From Patella vulgata (lineage: Eukaryota > Mollusca > Gastropoda > Patellidae), in assembly GCF_932274485.2 (NCBI RefSeq), contig NC_065886.2, positions 46,363,501-46,427,500 on the forward strand: DNA of 64,000 nucleotides, written 5' to 3'. A program made the translations under genes and the position numbers. The notes beneath the pieces are model-generated. The model saw only the letters and a list, made by a program, of their open reading frames with translations. It was not told the origin of the DNA and did no database searches. Below are positions 34,565 to 47,500 of the stretch, piece by piece. How positions within the stretch are numbered: the stretch's first letter is position 1; each line of letters opens with the position of its first letter.

Positions 34565-34868
34565 AGATTCATTATGTAAGAGATAAATCTGCTTATCGCA
34601 AGTCTTTATTTTGGCTATAAATGTTATATAAATTATTAATTAGACATGTATTCACATGCCAGGCCCATATTTAACTCTCAAGATCATCAGATGGTTCCAA
34701 TTTGCAATCGAGTTAATAATTAAAAATGGAAAATGGAAACTTTTTTATTTATTATCGAAACAATGATACTGAAATTTTCAATATATCCATTTTTTCATTA
34801 ATTGTTTTTGAAGTATTATAGCAAGTACGATCAACCCTTTATCTAATTCTTACATAATGCTTCTTTGA
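34565..34868 (-). mobile_element. TTAA-flanked MITE, copy 9
   Basis: TTAA at 34561-34564, then AGATTCATTATGTAAGAG, TCGCAAGTCTTTATTTTGG and a right tip TTACATAATGCTTC. The right TTAA is mutated. Confidence 0.75.
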
Positions 34869-35290
34869 GTTTTATTGACGACTTTAAAGTATCTTATAGT
34901 TCTTCAGAGAATGGGTGATGTAACGATACCATAAAAAAATCAAACCATAATCAATATCTATATGGACATAGATATAGTGAATATATAAATTTATCACACA
35001 ATAACACATTCTACAGTAGATATCATTTGTGTGATGACTTTTATATTCTACTTAGCGATATCCCATTATAGCTTTACATGAATTTGATTGGTCAATTAAA
35101 AAAGGATGCAAAGGGTTGGGTGATAAATCTTCTGTTTGTCTATTTTGATATGAAAAAAGACTCGTAGGAGATTCTCTATAAAAGGAAATTTGTTTTTGTA
35201 TGTTTTTATTTATGGTAGTGATAATTCCGTCTGTTAAATGATTCAATCTTCACCTGTCAGATGCAGCAGCATCTACGAGAATGGAAATGA
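34869..35290. other. Intergenic stretch
   Basis: The minus ORF at 35052-35246 has no motif. Nothing else seen. Confidence 0.35.
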
Positions 35291-35296
35291 TCCTTA

Positions 35297-35835
35297 ATAA
35301 TAATAATAATAATAATATGAATATGAATATGAATATTTGTATGGCGCCAATTCCACACTTAAAGTATCCTCTATGCGCTTGCTACATACAATTTTAAATT
35401 AAATATGATATTTAATTAAGTATGTTTTATATCTGAATTTAAAACTTTCAATAGAAGGAGAACTTCTGATAAACATTCACCACCTTGGGGTTACCAACTG
35501 TGTTTGATCACCTGAGCGTAAACTCCGGGAAGACTACAACTTTGCGGTTATTAATACATTGATATGTCAGTGATAGAATCTTGAAATCAATCATTTCCTG
35601 TATTCACAGCCAGTTTAAAGAGTCTAATATTGGTGATACATGAAATATTTATGGAGCAAGAGATACCATCCGAGCGGCAGTGTTTTGTATCTTTTGTAAC
35701 TTATTGATGGAATCTTTGGACACACCACCAAGAAGGGAGACTATTACTATAGTCTAATCGGGATAGGATTAAGGAGCGAACAAGTCTACTTTTTGCTTCA
35801 AGTGTTAGATTGTTGTTGGAATTGATAGCATCGTT
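35297..35835 (-). mobile_element. CR1/L2-like LINE 3' fragment
   Basis: Minus reading SRLDYSNSLLGGV-like block, then INKLQKIQNTAARMVS (35660-35790), as in the LINE at 13340-14525. The 3' terminus AATTGGCGCCATACAAATA is followed by ATTCAT and ATT microsatellite repeats (35297-35336). Much of the segment between is degraded. Confidence 0.75.
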
Positions 35836-36434
35836 TACTGTTTCCTCGCCATTTCACCATTTCCTTCCCCGCCCCTATCGGCGAGAGTTAAGAGCTTGGT
35901 TACGGTAATATGGACTTGTTTTTATTATAGTACTTCAGTTTGTGTATCTCAAAATTTCAATGATAGCCAGTCGTTGCTCTGTCTGTATTAAAAAAGATTA
36001 AGCCTAACGAACATTTTGGAGAAACCGGGAAACCGGGAAAAGAGATCAAAATTAATAGTTAAGTCAATGAGGAAACAAACTAATGGTGGTCTGTATCCGT
36101 TTAATAACAGATTTATTTCCCTTTATAGTAATATATTGTATGGTGACCGATAGTTTCCGTATAAAATCATCTGTCACCACGCCTCTACTCTAACACCACC
36201 GAGTTGTCAAGTTATGCCATAATATTCACAGAGTGTTCTGAAACAATATTGATGAACGTATTAGATGTCAGGGAAACCTAATATCAACAAGCTTCTCAAA
36301 CGGTAACTGAAAGGGTCTTTGGTTTCAAAAGTATGAATTTTAAATATCCCGTGTTTCTGAATATTTTCAGCGCCACTGTCAACTTCGATCTGGACTGACT
36401 TCACCTTGTCATAAAGACAAGTTTGTTACTAATG
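35836..36434. other. Intergenic stretch
   Basis: No gene recognised. Confidence 0.4.
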
Positions 36435-36498
36435 GAAGGGAATTTAATTATATATTGCACCTCTCCGTATTTTGTTATGCAACTTTTATACATTTTGT

Positions 36499-36892
36499 CT
36501 GGAGGCTCAGCGCAAGGGTGGGGGGGGGGGGGTGTCCATCAAATGGGTACAAAACCAGACCCAACTTTTCTAGAGTAAAATTTTGTGTAGAATACGATGC
36601 CGAGTGGTAATCAGTCCGCCATTGGGCGTTTTCCAGATATTCAGGGTCAAAGGTGATTACTTTCGATCATTTTCACCTTCTTTTCATAATACAAGAATGA
36701 CTGCGCATTCACTTTCAGTGCAAATGAACTCATTTGACCTTTGACCCCGAATATCTCGAAAATGCCCCAACGACGGACTGATTACCACTCGCCATCGTAT
36801 TCTACGCAAAATTTTACTCTAGAAAAGTTGGGTCTGGTTTTGTGCCCATTTGATGGACAACCCCCCGCGCTGAGCCTCCGGTCTAATTGTCT
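36499..36892. mobile_element. Palindromic foldback element, arms ~150 bp
   Basis: GGAGGCTCAGCGC (left, 36503) and GCGCTGAGCCTCC (right, about 36875) close inverted arms that also share CCAGACCCAACTTTTCTAG, TGGTAATCAGTCC and AAATGGGTACAAAACC. Arms differ by scattered changes, and one holds a poly-G run (36521-36532). It has no coding content. Confidence 0.85.
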
Positions 36893-36930
36893 CATCGATA
36901 TGATACCTTTCACGGAAGAGAATTTAATTA

Positions 36931-38442
36931 TATACTATTCAAAAAAGTAGGGGATATTTGATTTTTAAGTGTTATTAAAGTCACCTAATGAAACTGACGA
37001 AGAAACAAATGACAAAATGAAATGAAGTTCACATTCATCGATTTATTCCAAATGATCGTTAGACTAAGTAAGGCACAGACTGACCATTATAAGGGTAAAA
37101 TGATACCCGGGGTCAAACAGCAAAGTTACCACAGCATCACAACCAAGTCAGTAACGGGTAAATCCTCCTCTGTTTGCCAAACAAGCATTGATCCGACGTG
37201 GCATACTCCTAATGAGACGTCTAAGGTCATTTTGGTCCAGATTGTCCCATTCCTGTTGCAACGCAGCAGCAAGTTCTTGGACATTGGCAGGACGTTGTTG
37301 ACGTTGACGTAACCTCTGTCCAAGCATGTCCCAGACATGCTCGATGGGGGAGGGGTCGGGACTCAGTGCTGGCCAAGGTAATGTGGTGATGTTCTGTTGT
37401 TGGAGGTAACCTGTAACGATCCTGGCCCTGTGACAACTTGCGTTGTCATCCTGGAAGATGAAACGGCGGCCATGACGTCGTGCGAACGGCACAACATGGA
37501 CTGCCAAGATGTTGTCCCGGTAGTACTGGCCTGTAACACGCCCTGCAACAACATGTAAAGCCGTTCTTCCAGCAACAGTGATGCCTCCCCACACCATAAC
37601 AGAACCACCCCCAAATCGATCATGTCTGATGACGTTAACGTCTTGGAAGCGCTCGTTTCGACGACGCCACACCCTCCTACGTCTGTCCAAAAAATCAACA
37701 GTGAACCTTGACTCATCTGAAAACATCCCAGTGTTGACGATCCCTACACCAACGACGTCTGGCCTGAATGTGATGATCTCTCAAACAAGGGATCACGCGA
37801 GGACGTCGGGCGCGAAGGTGATCCCTATGCAGTCGATTCCGAATCGTCTGGCCACTCACTCTCACACCAGTGTCTGTTTGAAGACGAGCGCTGATCTGAT
37901 TTGCTGTGATGACACGATTTCTCAAGGCCAAGGTACGGATAAATCGATCCTGGGCTAGAGTTGTCGCCCTTGGTCGACCTGAGCGTGGTCTGTCCTGTAC
38001 AGATTGTGTATCGCGGTATCTGGACCATAGCCTGCTTATGACAGACTGAGAAACATTCATCGTCCGCGCCACAACCGCCTGTGTTGTGCCGATCTGTAGC
38101 ATGCCAAGGGCACGTAACCTTTAATTTTGGGTAAGCCGACGCATATCAAAATTTGTTTTCTGGTCACTAAAACAATTAAACTGATGTTTCCACCCTGGAA
38201 TTCAATGCCACAATGACTGTAACATTCAAAGTCAGAGTCGTGCAAATCTTGGGTTGGACCCCCATGATGATCCCAAGCATCACCTGCATTCCATGCGGTA
38301 GCTATTGGTGCGTTTGGGCGTCACATGTAACTGGAAATGTTTCTTCTGTTAGGTTCTATAGTGACTTTTTTCGTAGTCATTTGCATATTTTAGTATTATG
38401 CCCCCAAAATCAAATATCCCCTACTTTTTTTGAATAGTATAT
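36931..38442 (-). mobile_element. Tc1-type DNA transposon, inactive, with intact inverted ends
   Basis: The ends TATACTATTCAAAAAAGTAG (36931) and the inverse of ACTTTTTTTGAATAGTATA (to 38442) pair over about 33 bp and sit on TA. The element encodes a transposase in two overlapping frames. The size of 1.5 kb is normal for Tc1. Confidence 0.9.
37148..38102 (-). pseudogene. Tc1 transposase, DD34E, frameshifted
   Basis: 38102-37713 encodes the paired HTH DNA-binding half (MLQIGTTQAVVARTMNVSQS, then RSGRPRATT and RRWCRDRQHW). 37726-37148 encodes the catalytic half, with the first Asp in MFSDESRF, the second in FQDDNASCH, and Glu in SPDPSPIEHVWD; 34 residues lie between the second Asp and the Glu. 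A one-base shift near 37725 separates the halves, and no in-frame ATG precedes RALGMLQ. The HTH half recognises the inverted ends in the family. Confidence 0.92.
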
Positions 38443-38640
38443 ACTGTGTCTCTTGTTCTGTCTGTATTTTGTTATTCAGCTCTTCTGTATTGTCTGTTTA
38501 CTATAAAAAACACTGTTGTTACGAATCGAAAGGAGTGTAATTGTTGTTTGTGTGGCCATTTTGAAACGACTGGACTCACTTTTCTTGTCCACACAAGGAT
38601 TCGTTGGAACTAGACTCGGTGAATTCTGACTGTGCATGTA
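38443..38640. other. Flank of the Tc1 insertion
   Basis: CTGTATTTTGTTATTCAGC here resembles CCGTATTTTGTTATGCAAC at 36465, suggesting the Tc1 landed in one copy of a short duplicated segment. Confidence 0.4.
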
Positions 38641-38644
38641 GAAC

Positions 38645-38968
38645 AGGAGTCACGGTGGCTAAGTCAGTAAGACTTGAGTTCGAGGATTCGATCCCGGTGT
38701 TGACCGAGAAAGTTCAGTGGTGCAGGACGCGGGACCTGACAAGGACAGCTGTCTAGTGGTTCGGGTGGTACGAAAAACCGAGATCCCGTTTACACATTGG
38801 TGTGCACGTAAAAGATCCCTTGGCGATTAGAATTCAATATAAGAGTAGGCCGTAGAGCCGCAGTCCGGGCAAAATTTCCCTACTAGCACACTGTATGGTG
38901 TATGCCCGTCTTCATTAGTCCAGTCGGAGCAGAACAATAGGACGTTAAACCCCATTTCATTTCCATGT
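38645..38968 (+). mobile_element. SINE family B copy, near full length
   Basis: Head GTCACGGTGGCTAAGTCAG with B box GAGGATTCGATCCCGG, TTGACCGAGAAAGTTC, CACATTGGTGTGCACG, TTTTCCC-type body and the tail GGACGTTAAACCCCATTTC. One of the best-preserved copies. Confidence 0.92.
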
Positions 38969-39960
38969 AGAACAACGCCGCAATACTCTTCATTTCCTGC
39001 TCAAGGATTAAGTAAAATAAATTAAATGGAGCAACACTTGATTTCAACATAATTTTTTATTGTAATACTGAAATAACGAAGACACCACGTGTTCAAGATA
39101 TATTTTGAATGATGATATGTGTATTATAAATAACAATAAATATGATTATATTTTAGAAAAATAATCATTTTTTCGTTTTATTGTAATAAAATAATTTATA
39201 CTTCTTATGTTTTCAGTTGTTTTTTGGTTTTTTTTTTAATAAATGTAAATATATTTAGGAATGAATGATTACTATTTGTGACTTCATTTATTATTTTAAA
39301 TAAGTACCCTCGTACTATGGACCAGGAAGTTACTATGATGTCATCGCAGCCATCTGGAAAAATCGAAGTACTTCAACCGATGAACAGCTGTCCACGGAAC
39401 GAGCATGCTAAGTTTCGTGCCATGGGCGTCGCACGCAAGAATACGAACAGTATGAGACGGGTAGGGTCCAGTTCCTGGTCCAAAATAATATGGGCATCCT
39501 TACATTTCCTGTACAAACGACAATCAAATTAACGACCATTGACCAACATATACATATGGAGACGAAATAAGTGTTTAAAAATAGAGCATTCTTTTAAGAA
39601 TTCGTCAATCCAGCCATTATTCGATGTTAAAAATTCACATTTGTACGCATATCATCTATTAACTTTATGTATTATTTTATTTAGGATACCAATATAAGTT
39701 TTCTATTACATATAAAAATTAGCACTTAAATTGAATCACAACTCAGAGTAAATTCTCATAAACCTTCTGATGGGTTTATTAAATATAGACACGCAAAGCG
39801 TGGACATACACCCACACAGCAGCAATATAGTCATAGACAGCAGCTTATCCGAAAGGAGAATTTGATAAGGATCCCTTCTATCATTATGAAATCTAACCTC
39901 GATCGTGTCAACAAGCGTTTCCGGATACGTAATATATCTCTGCAAACGAAAGAAAAAAAG
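38969..39960. other. Intergenic stretch
   Basis: AT-rich; the 84-codon ORF at 39278-39532 has no motif I recognise. Confidence 0.4.
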
Positions 39961-39964
39961 AATG

Positions 39965-40585
39965 CTGAAAATCGACAGGATTCATCCTCTTCGATCCCAA
40001 TGCTTCACACCCAATTTGAAAATCAATAGGGTTAATCCTCCCACAGTCCTAATGCTTCACAACAAATTGGAAAAAATTATTCCGTTCAGTCTCTATCACG
40101 TTAATAAAGTTTTCCAAACGTGGGTGGGGTTAGAGGAAGTCCCGGAACAAAAGGTTGTGAAACTTCGAATGTCGATAGGGTTCGGGTTTCTGATTCCCAT
40201 GAACACCAAATTAGAAGAAGGTCCATTTAAAACTGTAACTCCCATGAAGTTAACAAGATTTTCGAAAAAGGGGGGGGGGGGTCGGGTTTAGCCTATCATG
40301 AACACCAAATTAGCAGAAGATCTATTAAAGGCTGTAGCCCCCATCGCGTTAACAAGATTTTCGAAAAGCGGGGATCAGGGGTGTTTATTCTCTCGTGACC
40401 CAGAAATGCTTAACACCAAATTTCAAAATACTGAAGGTCGCGGGACGGATTTGTCCTCTCATGGCCCCAATGCTTCACGCCTAATTTGAATTTGAAAAAT
40501 ATCAGTTACAAACTGTAGTCTATATCGTGTTAACAACCCAATTGTTGACGGACAAACCGACGGACATGAAAGACGACATTAAACG
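39965..40585. repeat. Degenerate tandem repeat of ~105-bp units
   Basis: CCAATGCTTCACACC, AACACCAAATTAG and GTTAACAAGATTTTCGAAAA recur at 39998, 40050, 40202, 40298 and 40465, and the array ends with GACGGACAAACCGACGGAC. A common invertebrate repeat style. A poly-G run is at 40270. Confidence 0.7.
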
Positions 40586-41134
40586 CCCACACTCATGATG
40601 TGTCAAATATCCACTCCAGATTACCTTCGATTACTAACAATAATATGATGTTTCGTGTAGGTTTCGCAATGGACGAAAACTATACCTTTGATCATTATGT
40701 AATCACGTGTTTCATAATCGTCCCATTAACGCAATCTGGAACGATCTAGAATACATGTATGTACATCGCAAATTGTTGACTTAAGCATTCAATCTCCATC
40801 TAGGCACACTTTTTGTCATTAACGTCATCAACATCTCTATACGCCGACACTGCATGTTCGTACACGTGCACGTAGCGGATTCTTATCGGACTCTGTCCTC
40901 TATCCGTTACGTCATTTCCGTAATCTGTGATTGGTGGCGTATTTGTCGTGGATTTCGCATCTTACATGAAGTGACGAACGTGTTTTCTACTCAATCCTGA
41001 CGTATTGGTAATCATGGATTGTTTTGAGTCTGAATATCCACTGCACATTATCGTTTCATTGATGTTTTTTCGTACTTTTATCATTCTTTCGAGGCGCGTT
41101 GACTAAGCTGTACATACACCATCGCACAACTCGT
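40586..41134. other. Likely 3' UTR and downstream region of the TMEM272-like gene
   Basis: No ORF or repeat recognised. It follows the stop codon on the minus strand. Confidence 0.35.
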
Positions 41135-41583
41135 TTATACGTCAGTCCGACTTCCAACAGCACAGCCACACATTCTAAAAATAGAGGCTAACAAACAGAA
41201 CGTCAAACAAAAAAGGCACATGAAAGCGTACAATCCTAAAATCTGACACATCGCAAAAATATACACAGTAGAATCACACCAGTTACTTGGTTCGTGAATC
41301 AGTTGCTTGTAGCGCGGTCGCCATATCGAACCGACCCAAAATGTCCCCAATCCGTGCCAGACAGAAAGAAATACAGATAACACGATGCTCATCACTCGGT
41401 TAGTTCGTGACGAAAATATACCCTTTTGTCCAGCATCGTATATATTATCGATACTCTCGTCTCTTTTCGACTGGATAGTCTTCCAAAAACACGACCCGAG
41501 TTTCACTAAACCGAAACATCCCCCAACTAGTAGATAAACTGGTATCATGGGTTGAACTGGGCAATCATTTAAATATTTCACGC
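41135..41583 (-). CDS. TMEM272: TMEM272-like coding exon 4 (three membrane helices)
   Basis: Opens after TTTCAG with VKYLNDCPVQPMIPVYLL. It holds three hydrophobic segments, a loop with CDSTVYIF, and a Cys-rich end FRMCGCAVGSRTDV before the stop. This is the most diagnostic part of the gene. Confidence 0.88.
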
Positions 41584-44500
41584 CTGAAATATAAAAGAAT
41601 AAAAAAATGGCGGAGGTAATAAAAGATTAGAATGAAGCAGAGTTTAACTAAACTCTACTCTTAAAGAAATGGTATCACAAACTAACAGACAAGTATTAAC
41701 TTCAATCATATACACATTTAAACGAATTATTAAAAACATATTGGTCCATAATTCATTAATTAAAACGACCCATCTGTTTATTTTGTGATATCTTAGCCGC
41801 CTGGATGAGTAATTCTTTTCTATCCATGGACATCTAGGTCAAGGTAGTATTACCTATGTTTCTTGATTTAATCGTCTGGATTTCTATACCTACAGAACGC
41901 CTTTCAGTCCTTATAACATGTTTTACATGTATATAAGTACAATGGCCATTCTGGTGTCTAGGGATAAACACGACCACGCCATGTTTATGGTTCGGAATCT
42001 ATCTGATGAGCCTATTTTTAATCCGTCTGAATACATATTAGCGTGGATTAAACCAGGAGATAGTGTCCCAAAATCCATATCACACACAGTGGCTTTAATA
42101 GTTCTTATATGTTACTTCAATAGCTTTGAATCATAACATTTATCACATTATAATAAAATTTCTTGGTAGCAGGTGTTTTCTTCCCCACACTAATGAATTG
42201 AAACATTTATGAAGGGAGATAATTAATGTCACACAATTTAACATTAATGTTCACAGGTAAGTTATTAAGTCCAATTATAATTTACATCGGTCAATTCGAT
42301 TTATCATAAGTTAGAATTAGTCTGAAGTTTACGAAAATCAGATAACTTATCGATTTTTTTTACATTGTGATCATTCCTACGGGACTTCTAACGCCAAGGT
42401 TATCCCATAATAAGAATAATCGTTCTGCGAAGTTATATGTTCTACGTCCTCGGTTTAATTAATGGTCATCTATCAATGGGTTTAATATGTTTTTGTAGAC
42501 GGGTTATTAGATGAGAATGGGGTTTTCTTGACAACTTGACAAGTCAATGTTTTTGAAGTCTAGTGGTTTGGTTCGATAGATGTCATAATCCAGGGTGGAA
42601 GACGGCTTTGAAATGAGAGTTACTCGGGTTATCTTTAAAGCAACACAATTAGAACACTATAGACTGCTTTCATTGATTAAAGGCGAGAACTGGGGCTTTG
42701 CGAGAAATATTCACATATACTTTCGTGTTTGTAACATACGTACAATAATAGGTTCTCGTGTTTGCAAATCAAGTACAACGAGTGTGTAACTTTAGGACAC
42801 GTTCAATAGTTCACATCTCGTTCACATCTCAATCTCGTCTCAATCTCGTCTCCTTTGTTTACATTCAACATGTTTTGCTTTATGATTGTTGGCCTTTGTC
42901 TTTTTCTTTTTTTTTTTTTTGATTTACGTGTTGTACATTATATTGATATATCATAGGAGTTTGGATTTCGAATTTGACCACAAAGAAACTAAACAGAATA
43001 TAGGATTGGTTTCAGCTCTTTCTCGCACGTGTTATTGTTTACCTGGTCAGATTTTACAAAAGGTAAACGTTAAGAATTAATTAAAAGCATTGATAACAAA
43101 CTGAGTTATAAGAAAACTAAAAGTGTGCTAGATTTTGTCTGTTCTGATATGCCGTTCAATAGTGCTGCGGATGCAAACGACCCCTGTTAATGCGACGCTG
43201 GTCAGTCAGTAGCATAGCTAGGGTAGGAAGAGGGCCGGGTTTCCAGGGCGGCATTTTTGTAGATGGTATTTTAGGATTGATTTATGACGAATAGTTTCTC
43301 CCATGGTCTACTTGCTCTAACTTTAATATGTAGCGGAACTCCGTTTGAATTATCGATACAGCTTTTTGACAAGTTAACCGGAGTCCCCATGATAAGCTCT
43401 CAAGTAAATACTGAATTTCCTAATTAGGAGTAACTATATCCTAATTAGGAGTTACTATATCCTAATTAGGAGTTATTATTTCCTAATTAGGAGTCACTAT
43501 CTGAAAATTAGGAGTTACTCTCGCCTAATTAGAACTACATGTAGTATCTTCTAATCAGGACTTAATGAGAAATTTATTTTTAATTTAATGGCCCTAATAC
43601 GCTTCCGTAAATTATTGATATATTTACCGAGAATAAAAATAAAACTGACCTTATCAGTAAATGTATTGGATGATCTAAATACCACCATCATATCTTCACA
43701 ATGTTATGCAAGTATGTCAAATCATATGAAGTGCTTAACATGCTTGCATGCATTATCGGTTGGAAAGGGTGGCCATCTTGAAAATAGCCGCTATCGATCA
43801 GCTAATGGGTTTTTCAAAAGAGTAGCACCCAGGGGGTATTTGTGCCAATTGTGATACTTGTACCCACCTTTGAAATATTTTCCTGATATATGCAAGTATC
43901 TGCTGCATTGTTTTGTGGTAACTTTTTCTTAACGTCTCATTTTTTATAAATTTAAGAAATAAAGAATATTTTTACTTTACCTATGGATATCATAGCAATT
44001 GGTAAGATTAAGACGACGGCTAGAAAGGCTCTCATAAAGTCTGAAAAATAACAACAACAAAAAACATTTAATGTAAATTATAATTTCCGATTAAGACTGG
44101 AGATGGAAGAAGTGAGTTAATCTCTAATGGGAAATGCGACTGGATAAGAGTGACAAACCCTGCTTACGTTTCTGGTTTTTTTTTCTGTATGACAAACAAG
44201 GCGTCTAAAACATATTGAGCGCCATGTTATGTCCACTTGAATTCTTCTGGTACGAAAAGGTGACGTACATGAATCAACACATCAATTTAGTCAAATTGTT
44301 CGCAGCCACGGCGAAAATAACACCTTTTAACCTGCTCATATAGCTAGCAGCAACTGCTTTTACGTCACATAAGACGTATTTTGTCAATTTCCTGGGCTAG
44401 ATGGATCTTTGATAATTTCAAAATGGCATTAAAATTGTTCATTGAACACAGATTGATTAATGGAATTGGGGGGTATTTCTTGTAAATTGGTTCTAATTCT

Positions 44501-47500
44501 GTAAGTATATCGTTGTAGATGACAAACTATAGGGTAGTAAGTAAACCACAAATATACAATTATTACTGTCTCTACCATGAGCATAATAGATCAGGAGCCC
44601 AGGGGGTTAACCTAGCTGAAAAGTGTACCAATTTTCTCCTATATGTTATCAATGTATGTATATCTGGTATCATCAGAATGTAAGTCTGCCGGGTTTCTGT
44701 TGGTGGGTGTGGTATTCCACGCCCAAAGTGCCATGATCCCCAACTAGGCTAGATTAGCTGAAAAGTGTACCACTTGAAAATCGCACAGCAATGTACCGTA
44801 GATCTTCAGGTATTACAAAAACACTCTGACGGACATTTCTAGTGGTGGGGTACCCCTGACAGAGCTATTTAATTGCCAGACATTTGTAGTGATGGAGTAT
44901 CCCTGACAAGAGTTATCTAATTTCCAGACCAAAGCTAGGCTAGATTAGCTCAAATCTGTACCACCTAAAACAGCTTTGGAGTTGTTCAGTACCACCACAG
45001 GAGTCATGAATGACCACTGCCACAGGAACAGTGCCGACTAATCTATCCTAGTTGGGGGCGTGTTATTTTGGGCGTGTCTGTTAGGGGCAACCCACCGCAC
45101 AAACTGTCTGCTAGTGGTCATTCATAATTCCTGTGGTGGTACTGAACAACTCCAAAGCTGTTTTAGTGGTACAGATTTGAGCTAATCTAGCCTAGCTTTG
45201 GTTTGGAAATTAGATAACTCTTGCCAGGGATACTCCAATACTACAAATGTCTGGCAATTAAATAGCTCTGTCAGGGGTACCCCACCACTAGAAATGTCTG
45301 TCAGAGTGTTTTTGTAATACCTGAAGATGTACGGTACACTGCAGTAAGATTTGCGTGTGGTACACTTTTGAGCTAATCTAGCCTAGTTGGGGATCATGGC
45401 ATTTAGGGCGTGGAATACCACACCCACCACAAAACCCGACAGACTTACATTCTGATGATACCAGATATACATACATTGATACCATATAGGAGAAAATTGG
45501 TACACTTTTCAGCTAGGTTGACCCCCTGGGCTCCCGGTCTATAAGGGGTTTGGATGGCCGAATGGTTAGCACGTGCGCGCTGTATCATAAGACCTGTCAT
45601 TGAGTCAACTGGCGTGGTTTCGAATCCCCGGTTGTACGTGACAAGGAGTAGGGTCGCCTGTCCAACCTCGTGGGTTTTCTCCGGGTCCTCCGGTTTCCTC
45701 CCACTGCTAAAGACCCCTACGCGAAAGCGAATTATTGAAATAAAATTAAACCATGTGTTAGTTCCGAAATGACCTAGTTTGTGTCGAGTGGACGTTAAAC
45801 CCCATTTCTCTCTCTCTCCCATGAGCATAATTATAACACACAAGGTTACTCGTGATCGTAAACTATAAATCAACCGATTTTCCAAGCAATAGAACTTAAT
45901 CCCGATCCAGGGGTCGTGGTAGTCCTACTTGTCTTCACCGACTGATCCTGGGGCCGTGGTAGTCCTACTTGTCTTCAACGACTGATCCAGGGGCCGTGGT
46001 AGTCCTACTTGTCTTCACCGACTGATCCAGGGGCCGTGGTAGTCCTACTTGTCTTCACCGACTGGGATAACAAAGACTGGAGTACGCTATGCACTGTGCT
46101 ATGAGTGACATTTTAGCCGGGCAGCGGCGCTACAACGTACTAATATTTCGAATTTCATCTGTCAAGGATTTCTCATCCCATCCGGACAATTAGACATTGT
46201 CCTTGTAAGGCCGTTAATCCGGCACCCGCTACAGGGTGTGGGGGTGGGGGGACCACGCTGGAAAATTCCGGGAAATTTTCGCGGCCAATACAGGGATAGA
46301 ACCCCCGAATCATCTGGCAGGGTAACGCCTGGCAGTATAAAAAGAAAGGTGTGGTTAGTCATTCGGATGTGGCGCGGTAGTGAGCTCCACCCATGTACAC
46401 ACTTGGGTACGTGTAAAAGAACTCTTAACAATTGGAATTGGATGAAATTTAGTCGGAAACGCTACTGTCGGAGGTAAATTACCCTTCCGCGCGCCAATTG
46501 TCCGGAGATATTTTACGCGCGCACCAGTGTGTAAAAAAGGCTGAGCTTCGGATTTTCAACACATCCAAACGCCACGGTACATTTTCCTAAGCCACACAAG
46601 CACCACACTCCACAAATCCTGAATATTTTTCTAGACGCACGAGAGTCGAGGGTGCACTGTGGTAGTGGATTTGTGTTAAAACAGCAATGTAAAGCCATTG
46701 TGGTTTAAAGGACAAGTAGAGCGTATATTAATCCGTGCAATTAGAATAATAAACAGATTCTTTAAAACCCTAGAGATCATAAAAACGACAATGATCCAGC
46801 CTTCAGTTGGTTGATAAGGGATATTGTTGTTCACCAGGTTTAGTATACTCAACCCATGCATGGGTCTTTCTTTGTCTGTCTACTCTTTTATATTTAATGC
46901 AGTCTAAAGAATCATGTTTCACATCATGTTCCGCCCGTCTGTGTATAAAAATGAGCCATTGTGTACGTCACGACATTATGGGGGTAGTTGATAAAAACCA
47001 TGTATACGTTATTGTCTGTTGATCACATTGTGTAAACATCATATTAATCAACTGGATTAGGTCAATATTGATACTTTAATGTAAAACTTACAACTGCTAC
47101 AAATTATTCTGTGGGCGCGACAAATAAAATCGCAGGCATTCTCGGCATCACTGTTGGCCTCCTTGATCTGAACAATGACTTCTTTGTCTGCCTTACTCGC
47201 TGATATGGCTTCACTCCAATCCAAACTTGTTCGAAAGAACTGACGCTCCTCTTCAAAAGCCTACAAAAATTGATTCAAGAAGTCAATCAATACTTATTTA
47301 TAAACGTGACATGTATGTATAAGAAAGAAAAACAAGCAAATGTACGCAGTCTATAAGATCGAAAACAGTAACACTTTGACATGTTTACGATATCTCACTC
47401 CACGTCGTTAATCGGCCTCATCTACTTGTAGTAAAACACTGTCAAAACATTCAACAATATCATACTTCACCATGGGAAACCTTGGCATCAGAGTTAGCTG

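Noticed and set aside
37227-37958. Extra ORFs overlapping the Tc1 transposase
   Set aside because: They are other-frame shadows of the GC-richer transposase sequence.
45554-45640. tRNA-like A and B boxes
   Set aside because: The same head recurs with a SINE body and tail in many copies, and no cloverleaf with paired acceptor stem is evident; these are SINE promoters, not tRNA genes.
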